In this document: positions 38,958 to 39,326 of the stretch, piece by piece
How the letters are laid out: every line of letters starts with the position of its first letter
How positions within the stretch are numbered: position 1 is the stretch's first letter
Assembly (NCBI GenBank): GCA_013416795.1
Contig: RQSC01000017.1
Coordinates: 101,911 to 141,236 of the forward strand
DNA: 39,326 bases
Direction of reading: 5' to 3'
From: Prasinococcaceae sp. CCMP 1430
Taxonomy: Eukaryota > Prasinodermophyta > Palmophyllophyceae > Prasinococcales > Prasinococcaceae
The notes under the pieces: model-generated
Told to the model about the DNA's origin: nothing
Databases searched by the model: none
What the model saw: the letters and a program-made list of their open reading frames with translations, nothing else
Position numbers and translations under genes: made by a program

Positions 38958-39326
38958 CTGCGGACGCGGCGCAGCAGTCAGTGCGCGGTCCTGCTGGCGG
39001 CGGGCGGACGTCGGCGGGCCGCACCCGCTGCAGTCGCCCCCCCCCCCACGCCACCACCATCACACACACACACACACACAACCCCCCCCTCCTCTTCCTC
39101 CCGCTACCCGCCGCTCTCACGAGGTGACATGTGGGGTTCCAATCCTGCTCCGTTTCTGCACAGCTGCGCAAAATCGCATTCCCGCCCTTGCGCATTCCCC
39201 CGGCCGGGCGCGATCCGATCGCGCGCGCCGTTTCCCGGATCCGTTTTCCCCCGCGGCCGCGCGCGCGCGCGCGCGACTCGGCGGCGCGTGCGCGGATGGA
39301 ACCTATCCGCGCGGGGGCCCGCGGCG
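38958..39326. other. Right-edge region
   Basis: Probably an intron plus part of an exon of the gene that contributes the acidic terminal exon. It holds a CA dinucleotide repeat (39059-39080) between C runs, and an alternating CG tract near 39258-39275. Confidence 0.35.
39059..39080. repeat. CA microsatellite
   Basis: About eleven CA units, flanked by poly-C on both sides. Confidence 0.9.

Overview
This is nuclear DNA from a eukaryotic microalga. It is very GC-rich (roughly 70% by eye). Genes lie on both strands and are separated by short gaps. Many are single-exon; the rest have a few short canonical GT-AG introns of about 80-340 bp. Eukaryote-only genes are present: GPI mannosyltransferase III, RPA32, a Yju2-type spliceosome factor, eL37, CDKL5-type kinase, ubiquitin and a ZNF706-like protein. 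A plastid is suggested by a SecE homologue, a plastid-type FHA protein, and a protein with a probable signal peptide plus twin-arginine thylakoid-type presequence. A motile alga with a secondary red-type plastid, such as a haptophyte or stramenopile, fits best. The species cannot be fixed from sequence alone. There is a 629-base assembly gap at 26017-26645 and a single ambiguous base at 36999.

Layout, left to right: a CgeB-like glycosyltransferase-type gene leaving the left edge (-); fructosamine kinase (+); PIG-B (-); a 5'-incomplete class I aldolase (-); a three-exon nitronate monooxygenase (+); ribosomal eL37 (-); SecE (+); a LOG/lysine-decarboxylase-like protein (-); a DDX3/Ded1-type helicase (+); a PH-like, polyproline protein (-); a two-exon PPPDE/DeSI peptidase with an extra C-terminal domain (+); RPA32 (-); a Yju2-like N-terminal exon (-); a coiled-coil protein (+); a small acidic protein (-); a disordered protein (+); a duplicated-module EF-hand-like protein (-); the gap; a SANT/DUF3755-like protein (+); a RING half-exon (-); a CDKL5-like kinase (+); a two-exon ZNF706-like protein (-); mitochondrial bL27 (+); a ubiquitin-NiSOD fusion (-); an FHA exon (+); about 2.5 kb of simple-repeat-rich DNA; a thylakoid-type membrane protein (+); and an acidic terminal exon (-).

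The standout is the three-exon gene at 33992-34918. It encodes one near-canonical ubiquitin ending LRLRGG, followed directly by a nickel superoxide dismutase beginning HCMVPCGIF. NiSOD needs a free N-terminal histidine to bind nickel. Cleavage by ordinary ubiquitin hydrolases after GG would expose exactly that residue, so ubiquitin appears to act as the maturation leader that a dedicated peptidase provides in bacteria.

Most neighbours are housekeeping genes in divergent or convergent pairs with no obvious shared pathway. No tRNA, rRNA, transposon or CRISPR array was recognised.
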